A stretch of 17,642 nucleotides of DNA from Gallionella sp. GTDB lineage: Bacteria > Pseudomonadota > Gammaproteobacteria > Burkholderiales > Gallionellaceae. Below the pieces are notes generated by a model. It was not told the DNA's origin. It saw nothing but the letters and a program-made list of their open reading frames with translations, and made no database searches. The stretch lies in the NCBI GenBank assembly GCA_025362155.1, contig JANYHX010000133.1, positions 1-17,642 on the forward strand, given 5' to 3'. Made by a program: the position numbers and the translations under genes. Shown here in pieces: positions 7,109-15,768 of this stretch (position 1 is the stretch's first letter; each line of letters begins with the position of its first letter).

Positions 7109-7540
7109 CTACTGCAGTTTGAGTAACATTTTGATATGTGGCAACCCGGCGTCCAGGAATATTTCACCGCGCTCGACAAACTCAAAACCCTGATAGAACG
7201 GCACTGCATAAGTCTGCGCGTCCACATCCACCTGCTTGTAGCGATGTGCGTGGGCATAATCCAGTAACGCCTCCATGATCGCGGTGCCGACCTTTTTTTT
7301 GCGCCACTGCGGCAGCACCGCGATGCGTCCGATATGACCATTAGCAAGCATACGTCCGCAGCCAATGGCATCGCCTTTATGGCTCAGCGCCAGCGCATGC
7401 CGGCAATTTTCATCCAGCCCATCCCATTCCAATTCTACCGGTACATTTTGTTCACGAATGAACACCGCCTCACGGACAGATTTCAGCAATGGCTCACCGT
7501 CATGCCAGCCAATCAGACTAACCGTAAAAGGATGGCTCAT
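7109..7540 (-). CDS. GNAT-family N-acetyltransferase
   Basis: A 143-residue cytoplasmic single-domain GNAT protein that should transfer acetyl from acetyl-CoA to an amine. Motif A, which binds CoA pyrophosphate, is visible as GRIAVLPQWRKKKVGTAIME, with the Q/R-x-x-G/A turn as KKKVGTA. Motif B follows as DVDAQTYAVPFYQGFEFVERGEIF, ending in the usual YxxxGF element. The N-terminal VFIREQNVPVELEWDGLDEN is characteristic of the ElaA/YjcF-like subgroup. The start is set by a strong Shine-Dalgarno (AAGGGGGAG on the minus strand, 7555-7547). It is last in a three-gene operon, 21 bases after the L,D-transpeptidase gene. The substrate cannot be told. Confidence 0.9.
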   Translation of the reverse strand: MSHPFTVSLIGWHDGEPLLKSVREAVFIREQNVPVELEWDGLDENCRHALALSHKGDAIGCGRMLANGHIGRIAVLPQWRKKKVGTAIMEALLDYAHAHRYKQVDVDAQTYAVPFYQGFEFVERGEIFLDAGLPHIKMLLKLQ

Positions 7541-7561
7541 GCTTGTCTCCCCCTTAGAACA

Positions 7562-8643
<1,082 letters not shown>

Positions 8644-8645
8644 CT

Positions 8646-9104
8646 ATGTCAGAAAATACCGTTGCAGATTTTTCCTTGCCCGCCACAGGCAATCACACCT
8701 TTGTTTTATCTGGCGCGCGCGGCAAGCATCTGGTCATTTACTTTTACCCCAAGGACAATACGCCGGGCTGCACGACCGAAGCTCAGCAATTTCGCGATTT
8801 GCATGAAAAATTCCAACAGGAAAATTGCGAAATCGTGGGTATTTCGCGCGACAGCATTAAATCGCATGAGAATTTCAAAGCCCAGTTTACCCTGCCCTTC
8901 GCGTTACTCTCGGATGCCGATGAAACAGCATGCAATCTGTTCGGCACCCTCAAGCTGAAAAATATGTATGGCAAGCAAGTGCGTGGCATTGAGCGCAGTA
9001 CCTTTGTATTGGATAAAGATGGCATACTGCGTCGGGAATGGCGTGGTCTCAAAGCAGATGGTCACGCACAGGAAGTGCTGGATTTCGTTACAACCCTCAA
9101 CTAA
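8646..9104 (+). CDS. bcp: Peroxiredoxin of the Bcp/PrxQ type
   Basis: A 152-residue thiol peroxidase that reduces H2O2 and organic hydroperoxides in the cytoplasm. The fold is shown by HLVIYFYPKDNTPGCTTEAQQF, with peroxidatic Cys42 in the TPGCTTE motif, and by FALLSDADETACNLFG and ERSTFVLDKDGILRREWR. Many PrxQ enzymes have a resolving cysteine five residues after the peroxidatic one (TPGCTTEAC). Here that position is Gln47. Cys61 and Cys96 remain, so the enzyme may be 1-Cys or use another resolving residue. ATG 8646 matches the family start, and the frame runs upstream to a TTG at 8592. It heads the plus-strand run and ends 11 bases before phoH, so the two are probably co-transcribed. Confidence 0.93.
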   Translation: MSENTVADFSLPATGNHTFVLSGARGKHLVIYFYPKDNTPGCTTEAQQFRDLHEKFQQENCEIVGISRDSIKSHENFKAQFTLPFALLSDADETACNLFGTLKLKNMYGKQVRGIERSTFVLDKDGILRREWRGLKADGHAQEVLDFVTTLN

Positions 9105-9115
9105 AAAGGAACTTC

Positions 9116-10540
9116 ATGTCTCCACGCGATAAATCGGCTAACGCAGGAAATGTCCATGACATCAAGCTGTTTGTGCTGGACACCAATGTATTGCTGCATG
9201 ACCCGACCAGTTTGTTCCGCTTTGAGGAACATGATATTTGCCTGCCGATGTTCGTGCTGGAGGAACTGGACAACAAGAAAAAAGGCATGACCGAAGTCGC
9301 CAGAAATGCACGCCAAGCCAGCCGTTTTCTGGATCAGATTGTCAGCGATGCGCCGCGCAAAATCGAGGAAGGTATCGCGCTTGAATCTCCCGCACACAAA
9401 AACAGTACCGGCCGTCTGTATCTGCAAACCAGCCTTATCAAATACGAATTGCCGCAGAATTTGGAGCTGGGCAAAACCGACAACGCAATTCTGGGCGTGG
9501 TCAGCGAACTGCAAAAGCAACAAGCGCATCGTTCGGTAATCCTGGTCAGCAAGGACATCAACATGCGCATCAAGGCGCGTGCCTTGGGTCTCGAAGCGCA
9601 GGACTATTTCAATGACAAGGTACTGGAAGACAGTGACCTGCTTTACACCGGTGTCTTGCCGCTACCGGATGACTTCTGGGATCGGCACAGCACGGACATG
9701 AAGTCGTGGCAAAAGGAAGGCCACACCTATTACCAGATACAAGGGCCGTTGTGCGCCGCCTTCTTCGTCAATCAATTCGTTTATCTCGAAAATGGCGATA
9801 CCCCGTTTTATGCCGTGGTGCTGGAACAAAACGAGCATACTGCCTTGCTACGCACGCTCACCGATTACACCCATAGCAAAAATAATGTCTGGGGCATTAC
9901 CGCGCGCAATCGCGAACAGAATTTCGTGCTCAACTTACTGATGAATCCGGAGATTGATTTTGTGACACTGCTGGGTCAGGCGGGCACAGGCAAAACTTTG
10001 CTGACCCTTGCGGCGGGTTTGTTACAGACACTGGAAACCAAGATTTATTCAGAAATCATCATTACCCGGGTGACTGTTCCGATTGGTGAAGACATTGGCT
10101 TTTTGCCCGGTACCGAAGAAGAAAAGATGACTCCGTGGATGGGTGCGCTGGAGGACAATCTCGATGTGCTGAACAAATCCGACGATGAAGGCGGCGACTG
10201 GGGACGTGCCGCCACACGCGATTTGATACGCTCCAGAATCAAGGTTAAATCGCTCAATTTTATGCGCGGACGTACGTTTCTTAATAAATATGTAATCATC
10301 GATGAAGCGCAAAACCTTACGCCCAAGCAAATGAAAACGCTGGTCACGCGCGCCGGCCCCGGCACCAAGGTGGTGTGCATGGGTAATATTGCGCAGATTG
10401 ATACGCCTTATCTCACCGAAGGCAGCTCCGGGCTGACCTATGTGGTAGATCGCTTCAAAGGCTGGGAACACGGCGGTCACGTCACCTTGTTGCGCGGTGA
10501 ACGCTCGCGCTTGGCGGATCATGCAGGAGAGGTGCTGTAA
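9116..10540 (+). CDS. PIN-domain PhoH-family ATPase (PhoH2/YlaK type)
   Basis: A 474-residue two-domain protein. The N-terminal PIN nuclease domain covers about 15-150 ([14 protein letters not shown] with Asp22, [10 protein letters not shown], then [10 protein letters not shown]). The C-terminal PhoH ATPase has Walker A GQAGTGKT at 287-294 and Walker B VIIDEAQN at 393-400. Proteins with this architecture (PhoH2) have been described as RNA helicase/ribonucleases. The physiological target here is unknown. ATG 9116 has an AAAGGA ribosome site six bases upstream. The frame stays open upstream into bcp, but those residues are not family-like. It is followed after only five bases by msrB. PhoH proteins are often linked to phosphate or stress regulation, but nothing in this sequence shows that. 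Confidence 0.92.
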   Translation: MSPRDKSANAGNVHDIKLFVLDTNVLLHDPTSLFRFEEHDICLPMFVLEELDNKKKGMTEVARNARQASRFLDQIVSDAPRKIEEGIALESPAHKNSTGRLYLQTSLIKYELPQNLELGKTDNAILGVVSELQKQQAHRSVILVSKDINMRIKARALGLEAQDYFNDKVLEDSDLLYTGVLPLPDDFWDRHSTDMKSWQKEGHTYYQIQGPLCAAFFVNQFVYLENGDTPFYAVVLEQNEHTALLRTLTDYTHSKNNVWGITARNREQNFVLNLLMNPEIDFVTLLGQAGTGKTLLTLAAGLLQTLETKIYSEIIITRVTVPIGEDIGFLPGTEEEKMTPWMGALEDNLDVLNKSDDEGGDWGRAATRDLIRSRIKVKSLNFMRGRTFLNKYVIIDEAQNLTPKQMKTLVTRAGPGTKVVCMGNIAQIDTPYLTEGSSGLTYVVDRFKGWEHGGHVTLLRGERSRLADHAGEVL

Positions 10541-10545
10541 AAATT

Positions 10546-10944
10546 ATGGATGAACCAACCAAAAAATCCGACGCCGAATGGCGTGAGGCACTTACTCCCG
10601 AGCAATACGAGGTGTGTCGCCACGGCGGAACCGAGGCTCCGTTTACTGGAGCGTATTGGGATTGCCATGAGGGAGGAGTTTATCGCTGCGTGTGTTGCGG
10701 AAATGCGTTATTTGATGCGGCAAACAAATTCGATTCCGGCAGCGGGTGGCCTAGTTTTTGGCAAGCCCATGAAACTGAAAATGTCATTTCGAAAACGGAT
10801 ACCAGTCATGGCATGACGCGCGTCGAAGTGCGCTGCAAAAAATGTGACGCGCATCTCGGACATCTATTCCCGGATGGGCCGCAACCTACCGGCTTGCGCT
10901 TTTGCATCAACTCCGCCGCACTGACGCTGGATAAAAAGAAATGA
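10546..10944 (+). CDS. msrB: Peptide-methionine (R)-S-oxide reductase
   Basis: A 132-residue MsrB that repairs methionine-R-sulfoxide in oxidised proteins, in the cytoplasm since no signal peptide is present. Zinc ligands are the CxxC pairs Cys48/Cys51 (YRCVCCGN) and Cys97/Cys100 (RCKKCDAH). The catalytic cysteine is Cys120 in RFCINSAAL. Also typical are SGSGWPSFW and [10 protein letters not shown]. The length is normal for a single-domain MsrB. It starts five bases after the phoH stop, so it is co-transcribed with phoH and bcp. That grouping joins peroxide removal with repair of oxidised protein. Confidence 0.96.
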   Translation: MDEPTKKSDAEWREALTPEQYEVCRHGGTEAPFTGAYWDCHEGGVYRCVCCGNALFDAANKFDSGSGWPSFWQAHETENVISKTDTSHGMTRVEVRCKKCDAHLGHLFPDGPQPTGLRFCINSAALTLDKKK

Positions 10945-10992
10945 TAGACACACCGCTAAACGCATCTAATTGCTGAATACTCTAACAACATA

Positions 10993-11535
10993 ATGAAATT
11001 ATTCTTTGATTTGTTTCCGGTGCTGCTGTTTTTTGTTGCCTTCAAATTTCAAGGCATTTATGTTGCCACGTCAGTGGCCATTGCCGCGACCATAGCACAA
11101 ATCATCTGGAGCAAATATCGGCATGGCAAAGTTGACACCATGCTATGGGTCACCTTTGCCATCGTCGGCGTGTTCGGCGGTGCCACGCTGTTATTGCATG
11201 ATGAAAGTTTCATCAAATGGAAGCCCACCGTGTTGTATTGGATATTTTCCGCTACGTTGCTGCTCTCCAACTTGATATTTCATAAAAATCTGATGCGCAC
11301 GTTCCTGCATGAGAAAATTGCTCTGCCCGTGCATGTATGGAATCGCCTCAATCTGCTCTGGAGCCTGTTCTTTGCAGCGCTGGGTTTTATCAACCTATAT
11401 GTCGCATTCAATTATTCCACGGATAGCTGGGTAAATTTCAAACTGTTCGGCTTTACCGGTTTGATGCTGGTATTCATTCTGGCGCAAGGTGCCTGGCTGA
11501 CAAAGTATATAGATGAAAAGAAGGAAAATAATTAA
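10993..11535 (+). CDS. yciB: Inner membrane septation protein A (YciB/IspZ family)
   Basis: A 180-residue integral inner membrane protein with five or six helices, at roughly 3-19, 22-40, 49-68, 77-96, 117-138 and 150-170. The start [19 protein letters not shown] and the helix-4 to loop region [18 protein letters not shown] are characteristic of the YciB (septation protein A) family, as is the W-R-L-N-L-LW-x-x-F segment ([18 protein letters not shown]). In enterobacteria YciB links the elongation and division machinery and affects envelope integrity. In Shigella it is called IspZ. It lies 48 bases after msrB. The neighbouring yciI gene matches the order seen in many betaproteobacteria. Confidence 0.95.
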   Translation: MKLFFDLFPVLLFFVAFKFQGIYVATSVAIAATIAQIIWSKYRHGKVDTMLWVTFAIVGVFGGATLLLHDESFIKWKPTVLYWIFSATLLLSNLIFHKNLMRTFLHEKIALPVHVWNRLNLLWSLFFAALGFINLYVAFNYSTDSWVNFKLFGFTGLMLVFILAQGAWLTKYIDEKKENN

Positions 11536-11569
11536 TGAAATCGCTCAGCAGATTTTTTGAGGTTGCCTG

Positions 11570-11872
11570 ATGTGGTATGCCATTATCGGACAAGATGTAC
11601 CCAATAGCATGAACCAGCGCCTGGCAGCTCGCCCTGCGCATGTGGCGCGCTTGCAGGAACTGCAGCGCCAAGGTCGTTTGTTACTGGCCGGCCCTTTCCC
11701 TGCCGTGGATGCCATTGATCCGGGAGCTGCAGGATTCACCGGTAGCCTGATCATTGCCGAATTTTCTTCATTATCAATTGCCCAGGACTGGGCAAAAGCG
11801 GATCCCTATGTGGCCGCTGGGGTATATGCAGAAGTGCGCGTGCAGCCCTTCAAAAAAACATTTCCGCAATGA
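11570..11872 (+). CDS. yciI: YciI-family protein
   Basis: A 100-residue cytoplasmic protein of the YCII domain family (ferredoxin-like fold related to muconolactone isomerase). The sequence runs [76 protein letters not shown]. The conserved His in RPAH and the Asp of ADPY are the family's putative active-site pair. No firm biochemical function is known for YciI. The start has TTGAGG seven bases upstream. The stop TGA overlaps the bolA ATG by four bases (ATGA), so bolA translation is coupled to it. The gene sits 34 bases after yciB. Confidence 0.93.
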   Translation: MWYAIIGQDVPNSMNQRLAARPAHVARLQELQRQGRLLLAGPFPAVDAIDPGAAGFTGSLIIAEFSSLSIAQDWAKADPYVAAGVYAEVRVQPFKKTFPQ

Positions 11873-12141
11873 CCATGAATGAATGCCCAGAAAAAATGCG
11901 CGAGAAACTTGCCGTGCTTAACCCGACGCTTTTGGATATTGTCGACGAAAGTTGGAAACACGCCGGGCATGCCGGGGCGCGCGAGGGTGGCGGCCATTAT
12001 GTGTTACATATCGTCTCAGCCCAGTTTGCGGGTAACAATACGATGGCACGCCACCGTATGATATATTCCGCGTTGGGAGAGTTGATGAAGCGCGAAATAC
12101 ATGCACTCACCATACAGGCACGCGCGCCGGATGAAATTTAA
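11869..12141 (+). CDS. bolA: BolA family protein
   Basis: A 90-residue BolA protein. These bind monothiol glutaredoxins through a shared [2Fe-2S] cluster and act in iron homeostasis and stress-linked morphology. Visible are the variable loop [11 protein letters not shown], the segment [33 protein letters not shown] (the RHRxxY and IHALxI elements of the family) and conserved histidines including that in IHALTI. The start could be ATG 11869 or ATG 11875 ([12 protein letters not shown]). The first overlaps the yciI stop and is kept. The sequence agrees with the short BolA class of betaproteobacteria that follows yciI and precedes a parvulin gene. Confidence 0.93.
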   Translation: MTMNECPEKMREKLAVLNPTLLDIVDESWKHAGHAGAREGGGHYVLHIVSAQFAGNNTMARHRMIYSALGELMKREIHALTIQARAPDEI

Positions 12142-12175
12142 TTATCAATTTTTAATTTATTGAAGAGGACTCAAC

Positions 12176-12991
12176 ATGTTTAAAACCGGAAAATTTGCAG
12201 GGCCCGCATTTTCAGCACCATTTGCAGCATTGGCCATACTAAGCGCTCTGGCGGTGACCCCAGCTTTTGCCGAGGATAAATCCGTTGCGGTGGTGAATGG
12301 TGTTCCCATTCCGCAAGCACGCGTAGATATGCGCGTCAAAATGGCTACCGCCCAAGGACAAGTTGACAGCCCAGAATTACGCAAGGCAATCCGCGACGAT
12401 ATGATCAGCCTGGAAGTGCTGGCACAGGAAGCAAAAAAAGCGGGACTGGAAAAGGATCCTGAAGTTATCCAGCAGACCGAGTTGGCTAGAGAGTCAGTAT
12501 TGGTAGGGGCATTTGCACAGGATTATGCCAAGAACCACCCAGTTACCGACGCTCAACTCAAGCAGGAATATGAAAAACTGAAGGTCAATCTCGGCAAGAG
12601 TGAATATAACGTACGCCACATCCTCGTAGACACGGAAGATGAAGCCAAAGCCATCATTGCGCAACTCGGCAAAAAGGGAAAGTTTGAGAAGATCGCCGAA
12701 GAGAAATCCAAAGATGCCGGTTCGGCAACTAAAGGTGGTTCATTGGGCTGGGCAGTACCGAGCAACTTTGTGCCACCTTTTGCCAACGCCGTACTTACCC
12801 TGAAAAAAGGTACTTACACCAAAGAGCCAGTGAAGTCTCAATTTGGCTGGCATATCATCAAACTGGATGACGTACGCGACCTCAAAATGCCATCCTATGA
12901 CGAACTCAAGCCACAGATTCTGCAACGATTGCAGCAGCAATCCATCCAGGAATACATTGCCGACCTGCGCAGCAAAGCCAAGATCGAGTAA
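12176..12991 (+). CDS. Periplasmic parvulin-type peptidyl-prolyl isomerase
   Basis: A 271-residue exported PpiC/SurA-like foldase. Residues 1-32 are a Sec signal peptide ending TPAFA, with maturation before EDKSVAVVNG. An N-terminal helical chaperone part follows (about 40-135, with VNGVPIPQARVDM and the SLEVLAQEAKKAGLEKDPEV element). The parvulin rotamase domain is at about 140-236 (YNVRHILVDTEDEAKAI, GGSLGWAVPSNFVPPFANAV, SQFGWHIIKLDDVRD). It should assist folding of periplasmic and outer-membrane proteins. The start has AGAGGA eight bases upstream. The gene is last in the plus-strand run, 34 bases after bolA, and is closed by the terminator at 13013. Confidence 0.95.
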   Translation: MFKTGKFAGPAFSAPFAALAILSALAVTPAFAEDKSVAVVNGVPIPQARVDMRVKMATAQGQVDSPELRKAIRDDMISLEVLAQEAKKAGLEKDPEVIQQTELARESVLVGAFAQDYAKNHPVTDAQLKQEYEKLKVNLGKSEYNVRHILVDTEDEAKAIIAQLGKKGKFEKIAEEKSKDAGSATKGGSLGWAVPSNFVPPFANAVLTLKKGTYTKEPVKSQFGWHIIKLDDVRDLKMPSYDELKPQILQRLQQQSIQEYIADLRSKAKIE

Positions 12992-13012
12992 TTAGAAACA
13001 AACAACAACAGT

Positions 13013-13044
13013 AAAAAGGGGATGGCGTTGGCATCCCCTTTTTT
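13013..13044 (+). terminator. Strong intrinsic terminator, probably bidirectional
   Basis: GGGGATG (13018-13024) pairs perfectly with CATCCCC (13032-13038) around a 7-base loop and is followed by six T. Five A precede the stem, so the minus transcript from yceH would also end in a U-tract. It sits between the convergent parvulin and yceH genes, 22 bases after the parvulin stop. Confidence 0.92.
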
Positions 13045-13133
13045 ATTCTAATTGTTCGCAAAAAATCAACCTGCCGTTCATGAGCATTTTGTAATATTCA
13101 TCCTTCCCAATTTTGCGCTGCGCTAAATACTTG

Positions 13134-13175
13134 CTCGAGTTTAAGCATCATCATCTCGAGTTTAAGCATCATCAT
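13134..13175. repeat. Two perfect tandem copies of a 21-bp unit
   Basis: The unit at 13134-13154 (starting CTCGAGTTTAAG, ending CATCATCAT) is repeated exactly at 13155-13175. It abuts the 3' end of yceH: the last three bases of yceH plus one lie inside it. On the minus strand each unit reads as a heptapeptide beginning MMMLKL in a frame opened by an ATG that overlaps the yceH stop. Recent duplication by slippage is the simplest explanation. Confidence 0.9.
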
Positions 13176-13849
13176 ATTGAAACACCCAGCTCCGCGCACA
13201 GCTTGCCCATCTTCGTCCGCAGCTCGCTTACCTCCGCTTCGAGCTTGGCGACGTTGGCCTTGAGCGCAGCAATTTCACCCACCGTCACATCCCCTGAGGG
13301 GGCAGCAGATGCGGCTGCGGTGGCCACGCTTTCATCAATGACAGGTACGCCGGAGAGCAGGTGCACCCAGCGGTTTTCTCGCGAGCCGGGCTGGCGTGGC
13401 AACTCCATCACCAGGGCACCCGCCTCGCGCTCAGTCAACTCAACCAGAAAACTTTCGACTGAAGAAATGTCCGCAAACTTGTGCAACCTTTCGCAATTGA
13501 TGCGTAACTCCCCCGCCGTCTGTGGGCCACGCAACATCAGCATGGCCAGCAAAGCGGTTGATTGCGTGGGAATGTGCAACACCCGTTCGATGTTGTGCCC
13601 ATAACGTGTAGCCCTTCCTCCGCTGGTTTCCACGATCAGTGACAATGTCCTCAGGCCATCCAGCGCCACCTGCACTTCCGATTCAGAAGCCTCGATAACT
13701 GGGTCACGGCTGCTCTTCTGGTTGCAACCCGACACCAGAGAATTCAGTGTCATCGGATAACTGTCCGGCACCGTGCGCTGCTTCTCGGCGAGCACGCCGA
13801 GGACGCGCGTTTCAAGGAGTGAGAGGATCGGGAGAGTTGTGGTCATCAA
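13172..13849 (-). CDS. yceH: YceH family (DUF480) protein
   Basis: A 225-residue cytoplasmic protein of the YceH/DUF480 family. The N-terminus LETRVLGVLAEKQRTVPDSYPMTLNSLVSGCNQKSSRDPV is the family hallmark (ExRVLGxLxEKxxTTPDxYPLTLNxLxxACNQKxxRxPV). Two winged-helix-like domains follow, then LLMLRGPQTAGELR. The last 40 residues are a coiled coil (GEIAALKANVAKLEAEVSEL). The molecular function of YceH is not established. The first of two adjacent ATGs (13849) overlaps the djlA stop by four bases, so the two genes form an operon. Its 3' end enters a 21-bp tandem repeat, and transcription probably ends at the bidirectional terminator near 13013. Confidence 0.93.
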   Translation of the reverse strand: MMTTTLPILSLLETRVLGVLAEKQRTVPDSYPMTLNSLVSGCNQKSSRDPVIEASESEVQVALDGLRTLSLIVETSGGRATRYGHNIERVLHIPTQSTALLAMLMLRGPQTAGELRINCERLHKFADISSVESFLVELTEREAGALVMELPRQPGSRENRWVHLLSGVPVIDESVATAAASAAPSGDVTVGEIAALKANVAKLEAEVSELRTKMGKLCAELGVSI

Positions 13850-14619
13850 ATATTCCTGTTCTTCTTGATCAGGTCGTGGGCAAGCTGGATTTCTTTTGCC
13901 TGCTCGGTTGCCATTAAAATCATGTCTTCCGGCACACCTTGGCCAATCAGCTTGTCCGGGTGATATTGGCTCATCAGCTTGCGATAGGCGCGCTTGATCT
14001 CGGCATCACTACTGTCTTTGCTTACACCCAAAGCTTTATACGCGTCGTCCAACGCGGTGGCTGCATTTGCTTGCCCGCTGGCGAAGTGCGATTGATTCAA
14101 CACCATGTCCAGCATCTGTTTGAACGCGGCCTGGTTATAGCCAAGACGAACAGCGATGTCAGCGAGCAACGCTTGCTCAGCCGGATGAAAATGTCCATCT
14201 GCCAGCGCCATCACGATCAGATAAACCAGCAATACCTGCTTCAGGTCCTTCGTATGCCCGCAAATTGCCATGAATCTTTTATAGGTCTGCTCAATGTCAA
14301 ACGCCGGTTCAGCCCCCTGCTTGAACAAGGCAATCGCCTGCTGGCGATGCCCTGCAGTCATATTCAGTTTTTGCATGAGCTGTTCGACATGAGCGATCTC
14401 ATCCTGGGAGACATGCCCATCCGCCTTAGCCAGCTTTCCCATCGAGATGAACACTGTCTCAAGGAACACGGCCTGGCGCAGCGCATTCTGCAACGGGTTC
14501 ATCCCACCGGAGCCATATGCCCTCATGCGATCGAAAAATGACCCGACAAACAGGCCGAACAGTGCCCCGAAGAATCCGAAAAAGTAATAACCTGCAATGA
14601 CGCCAATGAGCTTAAACAA
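13846..14619 (-). CDS. djlA: DjlA-like membrane-anchored DnaJ co-chaperone
   Basis: A 257-residue type III DnaJ protein. Residues 1-27 form one glycine-rich transmembrane helix (FGALFGLFVGSFFD), like the dimerising helix of E. coli DjlA. A TerB-like central domain follows at about 50-180 (MGKLAKADGHVSQDEIAHVE, then ALADGHFHPAEQALL). The C-terminal J domain is at about 191-257 with the HPD motif at 220-222 (YHPDKL). It should stimulate the DnaK ATPase at the inner membrane. No ATG is available. TTG 14619 has GGAG five bases upstream and gives an E. coli-like N-terminus, so I chose it. TTG 14661 is in frame but falls next to the likely transcription start. It overlaps yceH by four bases. Confidence 0.9.
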   Translation of the reverse strand: MFKLIGVIAGYYFFGFFGALFGLFVGSFFDRMRAYGSGGMNPLQNALRQAVFLETVFISMGKLAKADGHVSQDEIAHVEQLMQKLNMTAGHRQQAIALFKQGAEPAFDIEQTYKRFMAICGHTKDLKQVLLVYLIVMALADGHFHPAEQALLADIAVRLGYNQAAFKQMLDMVLNQSHFASGQANAATALDDAYKALGVSKDSSDAEIKRAYRKLMSQYHPDKLIGQGVPEDMILMATEQAKEIQLAHDLIKKNRNI

Positions 14620-14669
14620 GACAACTCCAGAGAGAGAATATTTGAAGAACAGCCGCGACAAAGGCGCAC

Positions 14670-14675
14670 ATTATA
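14670..14675 (-). promoter_or_regulatory. Putative -10 element for djlA-yceH
   Basis: A perfect TATAAT on the minus strand, about 50 bases before the preferred djlA TTG. A TTGACA lies at 14706-14701, but the spacing is 25 bases, too long for a standard -35, so only the -10 is proposed. Confidence 0.4.
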
Positions 14676-14777
14676 CCTTCATCAGATTGCACCATAGATT
14701 TGTCAATCGGTGTTGCGCGTCAACAGTAAGGACAGGTAACGACACATTCTAGAACTTCAGATTTCCTCAAAGCAGAC

Positions 14778-14839
14778 TGTCAACGTGGAGCTAAGGAGCT
14801 GCGCGCTTTTGCGCAGTCCGCTTGAGCGCAGGGTTAGGT
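14778..14839 (-). other. attC recombination site of cassette 3
   Basis: On the minus strand it begins with ACCTAAC (containing the stop codon of the gene at 15241) and ends with GTTGACA, a diverged R' core. Between them CTCAAG and CTTAG arms flank a GC-rich hairpin with an AAAA loop. On the plus strand the CTTGAGC arm has one base more than its partner GCTAAG, the extrahelical base typical of attC. It is the last attC before the djlA upstream region. Confidence 0.8.
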
Positions 14840-15241
14840 TCCACTTTCATGGCATGTAACCGCAATGAATAGAAAAGGATTGCCCACTACAACCGACTCA
14901 ATGAGGTGTGGCCCTTGTCCATCTGTATACCGACGAAGGGCATAGGAACCAGTAACAGTGTTCTTGCCCTCATCGCTGAAAAGGTTGCGCATTGTTCCGT
15001 TGACTCGGCCACCTTTAAGTGTACCCGTCAATTGGTGAGATATTTGTCCTTCCATTCTCTCATCAAACATTTGCACCTCCAAATTGCCTTTGCTTTCATG
15101 GAGAGTGGCATTGCCTGAAACGGTAAACCAAGCTGGTTTTGGCACTGCGTAGCCAAGGACAAACTTGCAAGAACGATCTGCCGCATGAGCAGTGGTTATT
15201 TGACATAGCGTCAACAACATAACGGTAGACATGATCTTCAT
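14834..15241 (-). CDS. Cassette 3: secreted protein of unknown function
   Basis: A 135-residue protein with a Sec signal peptide (residues 1-20, core STVMLLTLCQITTAHA, cleavage before ADRSC). The mature part has two cysteines (CKF near the start, VTCHES near the end) that could form a disulfide. It is rich in polar beta-type sequence (SGNATLHESKGNLEVQMF, LTGTLKGGRVNGTMRNL, NTVTGSYALRRYTDG), so a small beta-sandwich or barrel is plausible. I recognise no family. The stop codon lies in the core of its attC site, and the gene begins 43 bases after the R' core of the previous attC. ATG 15232 is a possible alternative start. No clear Shine-Dalgarno is visible. A coding cassette is likely because the frame fills it. 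Confidence 0.75.
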   Translation of the reverse strand: MKIMSTVMLLTLCQITTAHAADRSCKFVLGYAVPKPAWFTVSGNATLHESKGNLEVQMFDERMEGQISHQLTGTLKGGRVNGTMRNLFSDEGKNTVTGSYALRRYTDGQGPHLIESVVVGNPFLFIAVTCHESGT

Positions 15242-15277
15242 GGCATTGTCCGATTAACTAGAAGCAGGCTCTGTGGA

Positions 15278-15340
15278 GCCTAACGTGGGGCTAAGGGTCT
15301 GCGCGCTTTTGCGCAGTCCAGCTTGAGCGTAGGGTTAGGG
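15278..15340 (-). other. attC recombination site of cassette 2
   Basis: On the minus strand it begins CCCTAAC (containing the stop codon of the gene at 15682) and ends in GTTAGGC, a perfect GTTRRRY core. The arms, hairpin and bulged base match the site at 14778, and the central CGCGCTTTTGCGCAG is identical in both on the plus strand. A 6-bp hairpin (AGGCTC/GAGCCT, 15266-15281) overlaps the R' core. Confidence 0.85.
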
Positions 15341-15682
15341 TTGTTTTTTGCTGGCATTAATGGCCACGAATATATGAACTAACAGGGAGATAGCCATGAT
15401 GATGCAAGCCAACACAGCACCGATGGCAATGAGAATATCAAATTTTGATGGGGCAGCTTTGTCTAGAGCGAAATTTATCAAAATGACCACGTAAAATAGG
15501 AGAGCTAGTATGTCAAAAATTACTGCACGATTGGTTTTGTTAAATGCTGTTTTGACTATAGCGGCAATGGTCTTGGCAGCCGCAGTGTTTTTCACTAATG
15601 CAACCGTCCACCTCCATAAATCCTTAGCGATTATAGTTATAAGTGCGGTAACTGCAATTGTCACAAGTTGCATTTTATCCAT
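15335..15682 (-). CDS. Cassette 2: small integral membrane protein of unknown function
   Basis: A 115-residue hydrophobic protein with three likely membrane helices, at about 5-20 (QLVTIAVTALITIIAK), 54-73 (VIFDILALLFYVVILINFAL) and 83-109 (DILIAIGAVLACIIMAISLL). A basic, alanine-rich loop (ALVKNTAAAKTIAAIVKTAF) joins the first two. There are no recognisable catalytic motifs or family signature. The base composition is AT-richer than in the flanking chromosomal genes, as often found in cassettes. The stop codon TAA is part of its attC core. ATG 15682 lies 28 bases after the R' core of the preceding attC, with no strong Shine-Dalgarno. The in-frame Met at residue 4 is an alternative. Small membrane proteins are common in cassette arrays. 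Confidence 0.75.
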   Translation of the reverse strand: MDKMQLVTIAVTALITIIAKDLWRWTVALVKNTAAAKTIAAIVKTAFNKTNRAVIFDILALLFYVVILINFALDKAAPSKFDILIAIGAVLACIIMAISLLVHIFVAINASKKQP

Positions 15683-15709
15683 GATTAAACGATTGACCCA
15701 TAAGCAAGA

Positions 15710-15768
15710 ACCTAACGTGAAGCTAAGGGGCGCGCTTTAGCGCGTCCCGCTTGAGCGCAGGGTTAGCC
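15710..15768 (-). other. attC recombination site of cassette 1
   Basis: On the minus strand it begins GGCTAAC and ends in GTTAGGT, a perfect GTTRRRY core. The hairpin is slightly shorter than in the other two sites (GCGCTAAAGCGC) but the CTCAAG and CTTAGCT arms are conserved. The initial 7-mer is the exact reverse complement of GTTAGCC at the 5' boundary of the same cassette (16378-16372), as expected for one circularised cassette. Confidence 0.85.

Noticed and set aside
15510..15740. A 76-codon plus-strand frame opposite cassette 2.
   Set aside because: It is the complement of a hydrophobic gene and runs into attC. The minus gene fits the cassette layout better.
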